Of a stretch of 22,636 bases of DNA, positions 1 through 6,728 are shown one piece after another; the stretch's first letter is position 1, and every line of letters starts with the position of its first letter. The notes under the pieces are model-generated. The model was not told where the DNA came from, made no database searches, and saw nothing but the letters and a program-made list of their open reading frames with translations. The position numbers were made by a program, and so were the translations under genes. The stretch comes from JAYRWD01 sp041918255 (GTDB lineage Bacteria; Patescibacteriota; Dojkabacteria; B142; WJKM01): the NCBI GenBank assembly GCA_041918255.1, contig JAYRWD010000013.1, positions 1 to 22,636 on the forward strand, given 5' to 3'.

Positions 1-7
1 AATATTT

Positions 8-409
8 ATGCGTAAATTAATAGTAGCTTTAATATTATACAAAGACTGTACGGTGCTTGTTGAAGAAAGAAAAAAAACTAAAGTATTAGACCCTGGTAAA
101 GTTGTATTCCCTGGTGGTCATGTCATGGAAAATGAGTCTTTAGAGGATGCATTGAAACGTGAGGCAAAAGAAGAGCTAGGTGTAGAAATTATGGAAGCAT
201 TTCTAGTTCATCAACTAGATGTGAATAACGGGAGCGAAGATCAGCATGTCTATTGGTTTGGCTGTGAAAGCTTTTCGGGCGATATTGTTCCTACCGAAGC
301 AAACCAAGTATTTTGGATAGATCCAAATGAGACGAGTAAGTTTTCATATCAAGAAAGTATTGATGCCCTTCAGGCTTATCTTGAGGCATCTGGAAAGCGA
401 AAAAGTTAG
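8..409 (+). CDS. Nudix hydrolase (MutT-like)
   Basis: A 133-residue single-domain Nudix protein, the usual size for MutT-type enzymes. The Nudix box is complete: G37, E43, then R51-E52 and E55-E56 with G58, matching G-x5-E-x7-R-E-x2-E-E-x-G, which binds the divalent metal and hydrolyses a nucleoside diphosphate linked to another group. The lead-in PGKVVFPGGHV is also typical. Members clean oxidised or non-canonical nucleotides or process NDP-sugars; the sequence does not identify the substrate. Only 7 nt lie upstream in the window, so an earlier start cannot be excluded, but the protein begins as such enzymes normally do (MRKLIVALILYKD, the first beta strand). Family assignment is firm, specificity open. 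Confidence 0.9.
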   Translation: MRKLIVALILYKDCTVLVEERKKTKVLDPGKVVFPGGHVMENESLEDALKREAKEELGVEIMEAFLVHQLDVNNGSEDQHVYWFGCESFSGDIVPTEANQVFWIDPNETSKFSYQESIDALQAYLEASGKRKS

Positions 410-459
410 AAGATAAATAGATGCTGGAAGCTATTTCTTTAAGAATGCATACTAACTTT

Positions 460-465
460 TAATAT
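460..465 (+). promoter_or_regulatory. -10-like hexamer, near-leaderless
   Basis: TAATAT followed by 8 nt and then the ATG at 474, with no Shine-Dalgarno in between. The spacing would place transcription start at or within about 2 nt of the start codon. No convincing -35 box is visible. In AT-rich DNA a single such match is weak; the repeated spacing across genes here is what supports it. Confidence 0.4.
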
Positions 466-473
466 TTATTAAT

Positions 474-1316
474 ATGTTAAGAAAGGTGAGAAGCTTGTTA
501 TTTTTATCAGCAGGAATATTGATGATTTCCCTAATATCTATTTTGAGTTATAACGCGGGTTCTCTTGCTCAGAAACCATTTCAAGAACCGCTAACAAGTC
601 TAAGTGAAAACAAAGATAACCAATGTGCGTATCTTGATAAGGTTGATAGAAGAGTACTAGAAGAACAATTTTTCGATCCTTCAAGGCTAGAGCATGATAT
701 GGAAATAATCAAACTAACAAAAGATTGGAAACAATATGAAATTTCTCAAGTAGGTATAAAGTTTAAGCTACCAGAGTCCTTTGAACAATATGGTGAATTT
801 AGAACACGAGTAGAACCGTCAGAAAAGGGTTCTGAACTTTGTTTTTCTTCAAGCGAAGAATTTCCCGATGTTGATATTTATTGGCATAGTGATTGCAATA
901 GAAAAATGACAAGATCGAATGATGAATTTATATTTGTCGGTGGAACTGTTACAAATGACTTTGTAAAAGGGGTTGATGGTAGCTTTTTTACAACTGTCGG
1001 TTATAAGGATAAAGGTATTAAGGAGTTTTATTTGATTGGGCCTGGAAACTTAGAATATAAGATGGAGAGGTCTTGGGAATTGACTTCTGAGGTTACTAAT
1101 GATTATGGTGTGAAGATGTTAACAGTATTAGGTCAAGATTTATTTTATTGGGGCGGACCATATCCAGGTACTCCTGGTAGCGACTATATCGGGGTGATTG
1201 TAAATTTACCCGAGAAAGATAAATATCAAGGGATAAACTTTGCTATGAAATTGGACGAAAAGCATGATTTAGAACTTTTCAATCAAATAATTTCTACATT
1301 TGAATATATCAAATAA
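474..1316 (+). CDS. Signal-anchored extracytoplasmic protein, unknown function
   Basis: A 280-residue protein with a basic N-terminus (MLRKVR) and one hydrophobic segment at about residues 7-26, then a polar region that should lie outside the membrane. There is no lipobox. The middle contains DWKQYEISQVGIKFKLPESF, which resembles the strand-rich opening of PsbP-like or similar domains common in Patescibacteria envelope proteins; the C-terminus ends in a helix with IISTFEYIK. Cysteines near residues 51, 122 and 141 could form a disulphide. Three other proteins in the window share this layout (starts at 2832, 12861 minus and 20689). No catalytic motif is recognised, so no function is given. The start is the first ATG, just after a -10-like hexamer. 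Confidence 0.75.
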   Translation: MLRKVRSLLFLSAGILMISLISILSYNAGSLAQKPFQEPLTSLSENKDNQCAYLDKVDRRVLEEQFFDPSRLEHDMEIIKLTKDWKQYEISQVGIKFKLPESFEQYGEFRTRVEPSEKGSELCFSSSEEFPDVDIYWHSDCNRKMTRSNDEFIFVGGTVTNDFVKGVDGSFFTTVGYKDKGIKEFYLIGPGNLEYKMERSWELTSEVTNDYGVKMLTVLGQDLFYWGGPYPGTPGSDYIGVIVNLPEKDKYQGINFAMKLDEKHDLELFNQIISTFEYIK

Positions 1317-1374
1317 CTATTTGATAAAAAATATTTTGTGTTGCTATAAGATTTGAAATTTTCAGGATAAATAT

Positions 1375-2745
1375 ATGCTAAAAATATCACCTGTATTCAA
1401 GGAGTCGGTTTGTACTGTTCCGAGAATCTTGCAAAATGTAATACATTCTTGGTCAACTATTGCTTTTCATTGGTCAATTTTGGCTGAAAAGTATCGTCGT
1501 TTTTCTTTAAGATACTTTTTAAAATATCTAGGTGATTGTTTTTTTCTTACTTTTTCTTTTCTATTTCTTTTATATTACCGTAGCCCAAATTTTGTTTCTG
1601 TTAGATATCAGTCGCTGACAATACTTTTAGTATTAATTTTTTTTCGCATTACTTTCGGTATATATCCAACAAATTCAAAAAGAAATATAACCGAAACTAT
1701 TTTATCTCTTCTTTATATTATTATTGGAATTCTCATAATTGGGAAACAAATACACTTTGTTTTAATTAAGCAAGCAGTGTTAAGAGTTGATCCAATAATT
1801 ATTCAAGATTTAGGACAGCATTTTATTCTGGGGTTTACTGATTATAATGAAATAACTGAAATTGTTAAGTTGGGGGGAGTTAGGGGGGTATATTGGACCA
1901 AGAGAAATTTCAGCGGTCATTCCAAAAAAGAGGTTAGAGCAATGATTCAAGACTTGAAGCGCATTTATAAAATTCCGAATCTTCGGCAACTTTTGATAGC
2001 AGTTGATCATGAGGGGGGATTCGTTTCGAATGCCCACATGGCCGGAATGGTAAGCACTTCGGTATCAATTTCTGAATTACTAAACGACGATGACATACTC
2101 GACAGAGAGGAAATGCTACGTATAGAAAATTATTCAAGAATACAGGCAGATGAGCTTTCATACTTAGGGATTAATTTAAATTTTTCCCCAGTTGTAGATT
2201 TAAAATATCAAGGGGTTAATACTTCAAATACTTTGAGTGCGATAAGCCTCAGGGCAATTCATGATAACCCTAAAATCATTACAGAGGTTGCTAAAATGTA
2301 TTCGGCAAATCTCTTAGCACAAGGCATTCAGCCAACATTAAAACATTTTCCGGGAATCGGACAATCAATCTCAGAAACACATACTGAAAAAACTTCAGTT
2401 TTCGATAAGAGTATTGAGGATTTACGAGATAATGATTTTATCCCTTTTGCTGAGGTATCAGATCAATTACCTGTTTGGATTATGCTAAGTCATATTACGG
2501 TTCCATCTATTGATCCAAACAATCCAATTTCAATTTCAAAAGAAACCGTAGAAATAATTCGAAATGAATTTGGGTTCGATGGTGTTCTCATTACGGATGA
2601 CTTTTCTATGAATACAATATATTATAGCGATAAGGGACCTGTTGAATCAGCTCAAAAAGCAATTAATAATGGAATTGATGTTATATTGATTACAAACGAT
2701 CCTGAGCTCTATTATGTTATTTTATATAATCTTATTTACAACTAA
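1375..2745 (+). CDS. Membrane-anchored GH3 (NagZ-like) glycoside hydrolase
   Basis: A 456-residue protein with about three membrane segments (roughly 52-68, 80-96 and 108-123) and a glycoside hydrolase family 3 barrel from about 138 to the end. Family marks are AVDHEGG (D211), NLNFSPVVDL (about 268-276), R293, the KHFPG motif (K323, H324) and the predicted nucleophile D408 in ITDDFSM. NagZ enzymes remove N-acetylglucosamine from peptidoglycan fragments. Charge distribution favours an outside catalytic domain. Differences from typical NagZ: the loop after KHFPG reads IGQS instead of HGDT, the Asp-x-His dyad appears as E334-T-H336, and EGGRV is EGGFV. The domain stops soon after the nucleophile strand, so the C-terminal helix is short. 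Start: ATG at 1375 with AGGA 8 nt upstream. The N-terminus KISPVF recurs in the protein starting at 4005. Confidence 0.82.
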   Translation: MLKISPVFKESVCTVPRILQNVIHSWSTIAFHWSILAEKYRRFSLRYFLKYLGDCFFLTFSFLFLLYYRSPNFVSVRYQSLTILLVLIFFRITFGIYPTNSKRNITETILSLLYIIIGILIIGKQIHFVLIKQAVLRVDPIIIQDLGQHFILGFTDYNEITEIVKLGGVRGVYWTKRNFSGHSKKEVRAMIQDLKRIYKIPNLRQLLIAVDHEGGFVSNAHMAGMVSTSVSISELLNDDDILDREEMLRIENYSRIQADELSYLGINLNFSPVVDLKYQGVNTSNTLSAISLRAIHDNPKIITEVAKMYSANLLAQGIQPTLKHFPGIGQSISETHTEKTSVFDKSIEDLRDNDFIPFAEVSDQLPVWIMLSHITVPSIDPNNPISISKETVEIIRNEFGFDGVLITDDFSMNTIYYSDKGPVESAQKAINNGIDVILITNDPELYYVILYNLIYN

Positions 2746-2817
2746 GTCTAATGCAACTAGCCTACAATATAAGGCCGAGAATATCATATTTTTATGGTAG
2801 TACCTTGTATTAATTAT

Positions 2818-2823
2818 TAATAA
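2818..2823 (+). promoter_or_regulatory. -10-like hexamer, near-leaderless
   Basis: TAATAA followed by exactly 8 nt and the GTG start at 2832. No Shine-Dalgarno lies between. It helps decide that the GTG is the true start, since no in-frame ATG is close. Confidence 0.35.
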
Positions 2824-2831
2824 CATTTAAC

Positions 2832-3947
2832 GTGAAGAAATATCTAAAAATAGCTGTGCTGATCTCAATTTCTGTTTTATGGCTCTCAGGAATACTATTC
2901 TACATGTCATTAAGCAGATTTGGTCTTATTAATTGGTTCCAGAATAAAACTAAGGGACCCTCAGAAACGATCAGTAATTTTACAGAAGCACAAGCCTATT
3001 CTGAGGTTTTAGGTTTGAAGGAAGTTCGAGATTGGATGGCTTTATTTGATGACGCAAATAAGATTGATACGTTGGATCGTGGAGCGCCCCGATCAGAGAC
3101 AAAGAAAATTGGGGATGGCTTATATTTAACCCATTTCTTTGAATCTTATCCTGATCATATTGTCACCTTTAACTGGTATCTTGTGAACCTTAAAGACAAT
3201 AGTACTCAAAAATTTTTTCAAAATTCAAACCCAACTAATACCTTAGATAATTTTGTTTTACCTGATGAAGCATTTGATGCCGATATTGGTAAAAGAAGTC
3301 AACGATTTGTTGAGATGTTAAAGACCGTTATATCTAACTCTAATTATTTGAAAATTCCATCAACCGATTTAGAAGTAAAAGTGCCCAATATATTCGAAGA
3401 AAGTGAGAATAGAGAATCACAAACAAATTCTGATGTGATTCTTTTGGAATTCAAAGATAGAGAGACAATCGAGTTTAACAATATTATCGATTGTGGCAAC
3501 ATACTTGAAACCGTTAAGTTCAATAATTATCCTAATGACATTTCTAGGTGCATTAGGACTCTATCAAAGTACACAGCTGATCAGTATAAGATTGCTGAAG
3601 ATATAAACGTATCTCATAATTTTTTTGTTCATAAGATTAATACTGATCAAAACATAGAAGACTGGTTGTTAGATAACGTTTCCTACCAGGGGGTGACACT
3701 AAGAGAAGATAAAGAATTTGATGCTTTTACAACAAGGCTAGTAGGTAAGCATATTTATTACATCTTGAATGTTGCTTGCTGTGGAGGCTATGAAATGAAT
3801 TATTACATGGAATACTCTGACCCAAATGGCAAAAAATCAATTTTGAAGTTTGGCACGAACGACTATGGTTTAAATATTGAACAACAAATTGCTCGAGGTA
3901 ATGTTCTCCTAGATGTTATTCTCGCAACTTTGAAAAGCAATACCTAG
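2832..3947 (+). CDS. Signal-anchored extracytoplasmic protein, unknown function
   Basis: A 371-residue protein starting with GTG. The N-terminus (KKYLKIAVLI) leads into one membrane segment at about residues 7-26, followed by a large polar, probably external region. No lipobox or known catalytic motif was found. A Cys-Cys-Gly-Gly stretch lies near residue 316 and further cysteines near 226 and 245 might form disulphides. The C-terminus ends in a helix with VILATLKS, resembling the end of the protein starting at 474. It follows the GH3 glycosidase gene on the same strand after an 86-nt gap with its own -10-like element, so it is probably transcribed separately. Function unknown; envelope location is the only safe inference. 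Confidence 0.7.
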   Translation: MKKYLKIAVLISISVLWLSGILFYMSLSRFGLINWFQNKTKGPSETISNFTEAQAYSEVLGLKEVRDWMALFDDANKIDTLDRGAPRSETKKIGDGLYLTHFFESYPDHIVTFNWYLVNLKDNSTQKFFQNSNPTNTLDNFVLPDEAFDADIGKRSQRFVEMLKTVISNSNYLKIPSTDLEVKVPNIFEESENRESQTNSDVILLEFKDRETIEFNNIIDCGNILETVKFNNYPNDISRCIRTLSKYTADQYKIAEDINVSHNFFVHKINTDQNIEDWLLDNVSYQGVTLREDKEFDAFTTRLVGKHIYYILNVACCGGYEMNYYMEYSDPNGKKSILKFGTNDYGLNIEQQIARGNVLLDVILATLKSNT

Positions 3948-4004
3948 TTCCATAATCATTTAGTTTTATTATGAATAAAATTTAGTTAGATAGCATAAAT
4001 TCGC

Positions 4005-4490
4005 ATGTTTAAAATATCACCCGTATTTAGAGACGCTGCAAAACTTTTCTTTAAAGATATGCAGACTTTAAAGAATATGAAAATAATGGACGTGGTAGAA
4101 GTCAAAAATAAGATTAAAACGAATATGTCCGATGATAATCATAATGGGATTCCGGATGTTATTGAGCAACAAATGACAGCAGGATCTAGTACAAAGTTAA
4201 TTATAAACGGTGCTCAGTATAGTAGCTGGGATGAAGTGCCCCAAGAGCTACAATATTTAAAGGAAGTTTTGAAGAATAAATCACAAAAGGTAGATGCCTA
4301 TATGCCAATCTCGCGCACTCAATATCCTGTTTCTAGCTTTCGAGATACTACGCATTCTGACCAGAGTCAAATAAATCAAGTTCCAGAAGTCAATTTAGCC
4401 TCTTCCCCAATAAGCTTCAAGTTTATTTTTGGGATGATACTGGGAATGGCAATTATGGGGTTCGCGCTTTATGTCTATTTCTCTCTTTAA
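4005..4490 (+). CDS. Tail-anchored protein with calcium-type loop
   Basis: A 161-residue protein with one membrane segment at its very C-terminus (about 137-161) and no N-terminal signal. Residues 43-51, DDNHNGIPD, look like the Dx[DN]xxGIPD calcium loop of thrombospondin type 3 or dockerin-like repeats. A second element, IINGAQYSSWDEVPQEL (67-82), resembles a short motif (VNG..Y.s.dE.P.e) that I recall from uncharacterised bacterial membrane proteins. The N-terminus MFKISPVFRD almost repeats that of the GH3 protein starting at 1375. Upstream, TAGCAT sits 8 nt before the ATG. If C-tail anchored, most of the protein would be cytoplasmic. Function unknown. Confidence 0.72.
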   Translation: MFKISPVFRDAAKLFFKDMQTLKNMKIMDVVEVKNKIKTNMSDDNHNGIPDVIEQQMTAGSSTKLIINGAQYSSWDEVPQELQYLKEVLKNKSQKVDAYMPISRTQYPVSSFRDTTHSDQSQINQVPEVNLASSPISFKFIFGMILGMAIMGFALYVYFSL

Positions 4491-4581
4491 ATTCAATATT
4501 TATAACTCTATCTTGAAGAATATATATTACAACTCAAAAAGCTTGTAAAATACTTAATATATTACTTCTTACACAAAGCGT

Positions 4582-5013
4582 ATGAGTAGTGAAGTTTTCG
4601 TTGTCAGTTTGACATGCGCAGTATTATCAATGGTTATTGGAGCTATCTGGTACGGACCCTTATTTGGTAAAAAATGGATGGAAGTTATTGGAGCCAACCC
4701 AAAGGATTTGGAAGAGAGAAAGAAAATGCAACAAGGAGCTGGAAAGCTTTATTTGATACAGTTTTTGTTAACATTTTTTCAAGTTTTGGTCCTGATACAC
4801 CTTATTGCCGATACTACAAAAGTAAGCGGTTTCGAGCGAAGTCTTTGGATTTGGGCTGCATTTGTTATGCCTGTAATAGCTGGTACAGCAATGTGGAATA
4901 ATGATTCGGCTAAGATCGCGTGGGCGAGATTTCTAATTCAGAGTGGCTATCAACTATTTTTGTTTATTATATTTGGTCTTATTATAGGCGCGAGGTCGAT
5001 AATAATTCCATAA
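4582..5013 (+). CDS. DUF1761 family membrane protein
   Basis: A 143-residue integral membrane protein with four predicted helices (about 5-25, 55-76, 86-104 and 117-137). The sequence GAIWYGPLFGKKW (20-32), ending the first helix, is the signature of the DUF1761 family, and NNDSAKIAW (106-114) between helices 3 and 4 also fits. The length is normal for the family. The biochemical role of DUF1761 is not known to me. It stands in a run of envelope genes but is separated from both neighbours by small gaps, so no operon is evident. Confidence 0.85.
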   Translation: MSSEVFVVSLTCAVLSMVIGAIWYGPLFGKKWMEVIGANPKDLEERKKMQQGAGKLYLIQFLLTFFQVLVLIHLIADTTKVSGFERSLWIWAAFVMPVIAGTAMWNNDSAKIAWARFLIQSGYQLFLFIIFGLIIGARSIIIP

Positions 5014-5044
5014 TGAGTCGTTTAAGTTTGATACTATCTAACTT

Positions 5045-5050
5045 TATTAT
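5045..5050 (+). promoter_or_regulatory. -10-like hexamer, near-leaderless
   Basis: TATTAT followed by 8 nt and the ATG at 5059 of a 29-codon reading frame. No Shine-Dalgarno. It would drive the microprotein and the Excalibur gene together. Confidence 0.35.
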
Positions 5051-5058
5051 ATATAAAT

Positions 5059-5148
5059 ATGGGAAATTTGAGAAATAATAGAATCGCAAGAATCATTGTA
5101 ATACTCCTACTTCTTGCTGTGTGCGTATATTTCTATTTAACGGTTTAA
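5059..5148 (+). CDS. 29-residue single-pass membrane microprotein
   Basis: A short frame encoding 29 residues: a basic, polar head (MGNLRNNRIARI) and a single hydrophobic segment to the end (about 12-28, with Leu4, Val, Cys and aromatic residues). This is the classic layout of a small bacterial membrane protein, with the positive head predicted to be cytoplasmic. It lies 45 nt after the DUF1761 gene, has a -10-like hexamer 8 nt before its ATG, and ends 5 nt before the ATG of the Excalibur gene, which has no promoter-like element of its own. Co-transcription, perhaps translational coupling, is likely. It could be a chance frame, but charge pattern, spacing and position argue for a gene. Confidence 0.5.
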   Translation: MGNLRNNRIARIIVILLLLAVCVYFYLTV

Positions 5149-5153
5149 GATAA

Positions 5154-5534
5154 ATGAACAAATTATTTTCAGATCTACTGAAAAAAATGTTTGATTTCAG
5201 TGGTTCAACTAGTCGTAAAGTGACCAAAGGCGTTCTCGCGCTTGCAATAATTGCTTTGCTGAGCGCCTTGGGTTTAGAAGTGGGCAAAACCGACTTTGAC
5301 TTAGGTAAGCTTCTTTCTGGTTCATCACTTTCAGAATCAAAGGTGATGCGAGACAAAGAAGGAAATGTAGTGACCGAAGGTGGAAAGTACACAGATGAAT
5401 ACAATTGTGAAGATTTTACTACACAACCTGAAGCACAAAAATTTTTTGACAATGCCGGTGGACCGAGTCAGGATACAAACAGATTGGACGGGGACAATGA
5501 TGGCGAAGCATGTGAAGCATTACCAAAAGAGTAA
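5154..5534 (+). CDS. Excalibur calcium-binding domain protein, membrane-anchored
   Basis: A 126-residue protein: a short amphipathic N-terminus, one membrane segment (about 25-42), a linker, and a C-terminal Excalibur domain (about 83-123). The domain shows its hallmarks YNCEDF, a T-Q-x-E-A-Q-x-F-F stretch, GGP, and the terminal calcium loop LDGDNDGEACE with D112, D114 and D116. Its two cysteines (C85, C120) are conserved in the family and probably form a disulphide. Excalibur domains occur on extracellular bacterial proteins; here the domain would sit just outside the membrane. It probably shares a transcript with the microprotein that ends 5 nt upstream. No Shine-Dalgarno precedes the ATG. 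Domain assignment is firm, role unknown. Confidence 0.88.
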   Translation: MNKLFSDLLKKMFDFSGSTSRKVTKGVLALAIIALLSALGLEVGKTDFDLGKLLSGSSLSESKVMRDKEGNVVTEGGKYTDEYNCEDFTTQPEAQKFFDNAGGPSQDTNRLDGDNDGEACEALPKE

Positions 5535-5554
5535 AAATATCCGAGAAAATAACT

Positions 5555-5560
5555 TATATT
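5555..5560 (+). promoter_or_regulatory. -10-like hexamer, near-leaderless
   Basis: TATATT followed by exactly 8 nt and the ATG at 5569, with no Shine-Dalgarno. No -35 element recognised. Confidence 0.35.
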
Positions 5561-5568
5561 AAATCTCT

Positions 5569-6069
5569 ATGAAAAAAATATATTTTTCTTGTTCAATATC
5601 TGGAACACGTCTTGCTACCGAGGATTTTCAGATGTTACTAGTAGAGCATATGAAGGAAATGGGTTTTAAAGTTTTGAGCGAACACGTTGCGATTTTTGAT
5701 GAGATTCAACGTTTTAAGATATTGTCAAAAAACAGCAAAGTCGATATACCCAAAAGAGAGGGATTTGAAAAGGAAATCCGCGATATTGATACGAAATGGG
5801 TTGATCAAGCGGACTACATTGTAGCTATAGTAGACGGTCCAAGCCTTGGCGTGGGTATGGAAGTTGAGAGAGCTCTATTGCGCTCTCAGCGAGGGTTAGT
5901 ACAGGCTCCCATCTTATGCTTAGTCCATGAGAACAACTATTTGAACTTATCCGCAATGATCAAGGGCATACAAGATCCCTGCTTTTATTTGAAGACTTAT
6001 AAAGATACTTCGGAAGCAAGTAATCACCTCTCAAACTTTTTGAAGACAAAGCTTAAACATAAAAGCTAG
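5569..6069 (+). CDS. DNPH1/RCL-like nucleoside 2-deoxyribosyltransferase family protein
   Basis: A 166-residue single-domain protein of the nucleoside 2-deoxyribosyltransferase fold, closest in motifs to DNPH1/RCL, which cleaves the N-glycosidic bond of deoxynucleoside 5'-monophosphates. It begins KKIYFSCSISGTR, matching the nucleotide-binding start of RCL, and contains ADYIVAIVDGPSLGVGMEVE (81-100), where PSLGVG followed by a Glu (E98) marks the catalytic glutamate. D74 before the conserved Trp fits the second active-site acid. The cytosolic role would be nucleotide salvage or sanitation. Substrate cannot be read from sequence. The next gene starts 12 nt downstream, so the two may be one transcript. 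Confidence 0.8.
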   Translation: MKKIYFSCSISGTRLATEDFQMLLVEHMKEMGFKVLSEHVAIFDEIQRFKILSKNSKVDIPKREGFEKEIRDIDTKWVDQADYIVAIVDGPSLGVGMEVERALLRSQRGLVQAPILCLVHENNYLNLSAMIKGIQDPCFYLKTYKDTSEASNHLSNFLKTKLKHKS

Positions 6070-6081
6070 TATTGATAAATA

Positions 6082-6615
6082 ATGATTTATATTAAAACAA
6101 ATATACATCTTCAGGGAAACATAATAAGGGTTGAAGATAAAATGCAAAAAAACTACATTTATGTATTGACCGCTCCAATTGGAAAACAATTTGATCGGGA
6201 ATTCAAACCTGAACTTTCGCCAAAACAAATGTTGGAAATAGGGGTCTTTGGTGGCGTATATATGCGCGATTGTACTCGTGAGTTCCCCTCTGATTGGTTT
6301 ACCTATGCGAAATTCGCAAAAGGGAAAAGAAATTCAAAACTTAACTTTTTTGGAGTGGATGCTAGCCAACCGTTGTCGGTATGGAGAAAAAAGGGCTGGA
6401 TACACCCAGATGATCCTAGGGGATGGTTTCAGTGGTATTGCCGTTACTATATGGGTCGAAGACATCCCGATGACGCAAGACAAATTAAAAGGTGGAAAGC
6501 CATGAGAAGACATATAGCTCAAATTAAAAGAAACTGTGATACTCGCGATATGACTTGCAGACGAAAACAAAGACAGGCTTTGCTCCATTGGGCTTATGAT
6601 AGTACTGAGATTTAA
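6082..6615 (+). CDS. Conserved protein of unknown function (GWFQWYCRYY family)
   Basis: A 177-residue, strongly basic, Trp/Tyr-rich soluble protein. I recognise the pattern as a widely distributed conserved hypothetical family: LSPKQMLEIGVFGG (45-58), EFPSDWF (67-73), a KxGWI stretch (104-107), DDPRGWFQWYCRYYMGRR (110-127), RQIKRW (133-138), RRHIAQIKRNC (142-152) and CRRKQRQALLHWAYDS (159-174). Such invariant aromatic and Arg/Lys runs suggest a nucleic-acid or nucleotide ligand, but that is inference and no function is known to me. Start is uncertain: ATG at 6082, or the in-frame ATG at 6142 (M21), which lies just before the conserved region. It follows the DNPH1-like gene by 12 nt. Confidence 0.78.
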   Translation: MIYIKTNIHLQGNIIRVEDKMQKNYIYVLTAPIGKQFDREFKPELSPKQMLEIGVFGGVYMRDCTREFPSDWFTYAKFAKGKRNSKLNFFGVDASQPLSVWRKKGWIHPDDPRGWFQWYCRYYMGRRHPDDARQIKRWKAMRRHIAQIKRNCDTRDMTCRRKQRQALLHWAYDSTEI

Positions 6616-6714
6616 TTTTATTATGGTTTAAAAGAGCTATTTACCGTAATTTCTCCGGATTGCATAATATCCCATCTCGCGGGGTTATTAATATAAAAAA
6701 GCCTTAGAAAGTGG

Positions 6715-6720
6715 TAAAAT
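6715..6720 (+). promoter_or_regulatory. Extended -10 element of typA
   Basis: TGGTAAAAT (6712-6720) is a TGn-extended -10, followed by 8 nt and the ATG at 6729. No Shine-Dalgarno. This is the best near-leaderless promoter candidate in the window because the extended -10 does not need a -35 box. Confidence 0.5.
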
Positions 6721-6728
6721 CATAGACT

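Noticed and set aside
5093..5452. 119-codon minus-strand frame opposite the microprotein and Excalibur gene
   Set aside because: The plus strand encodes a clear Excalibur domain, so the minus frame is a shadow.
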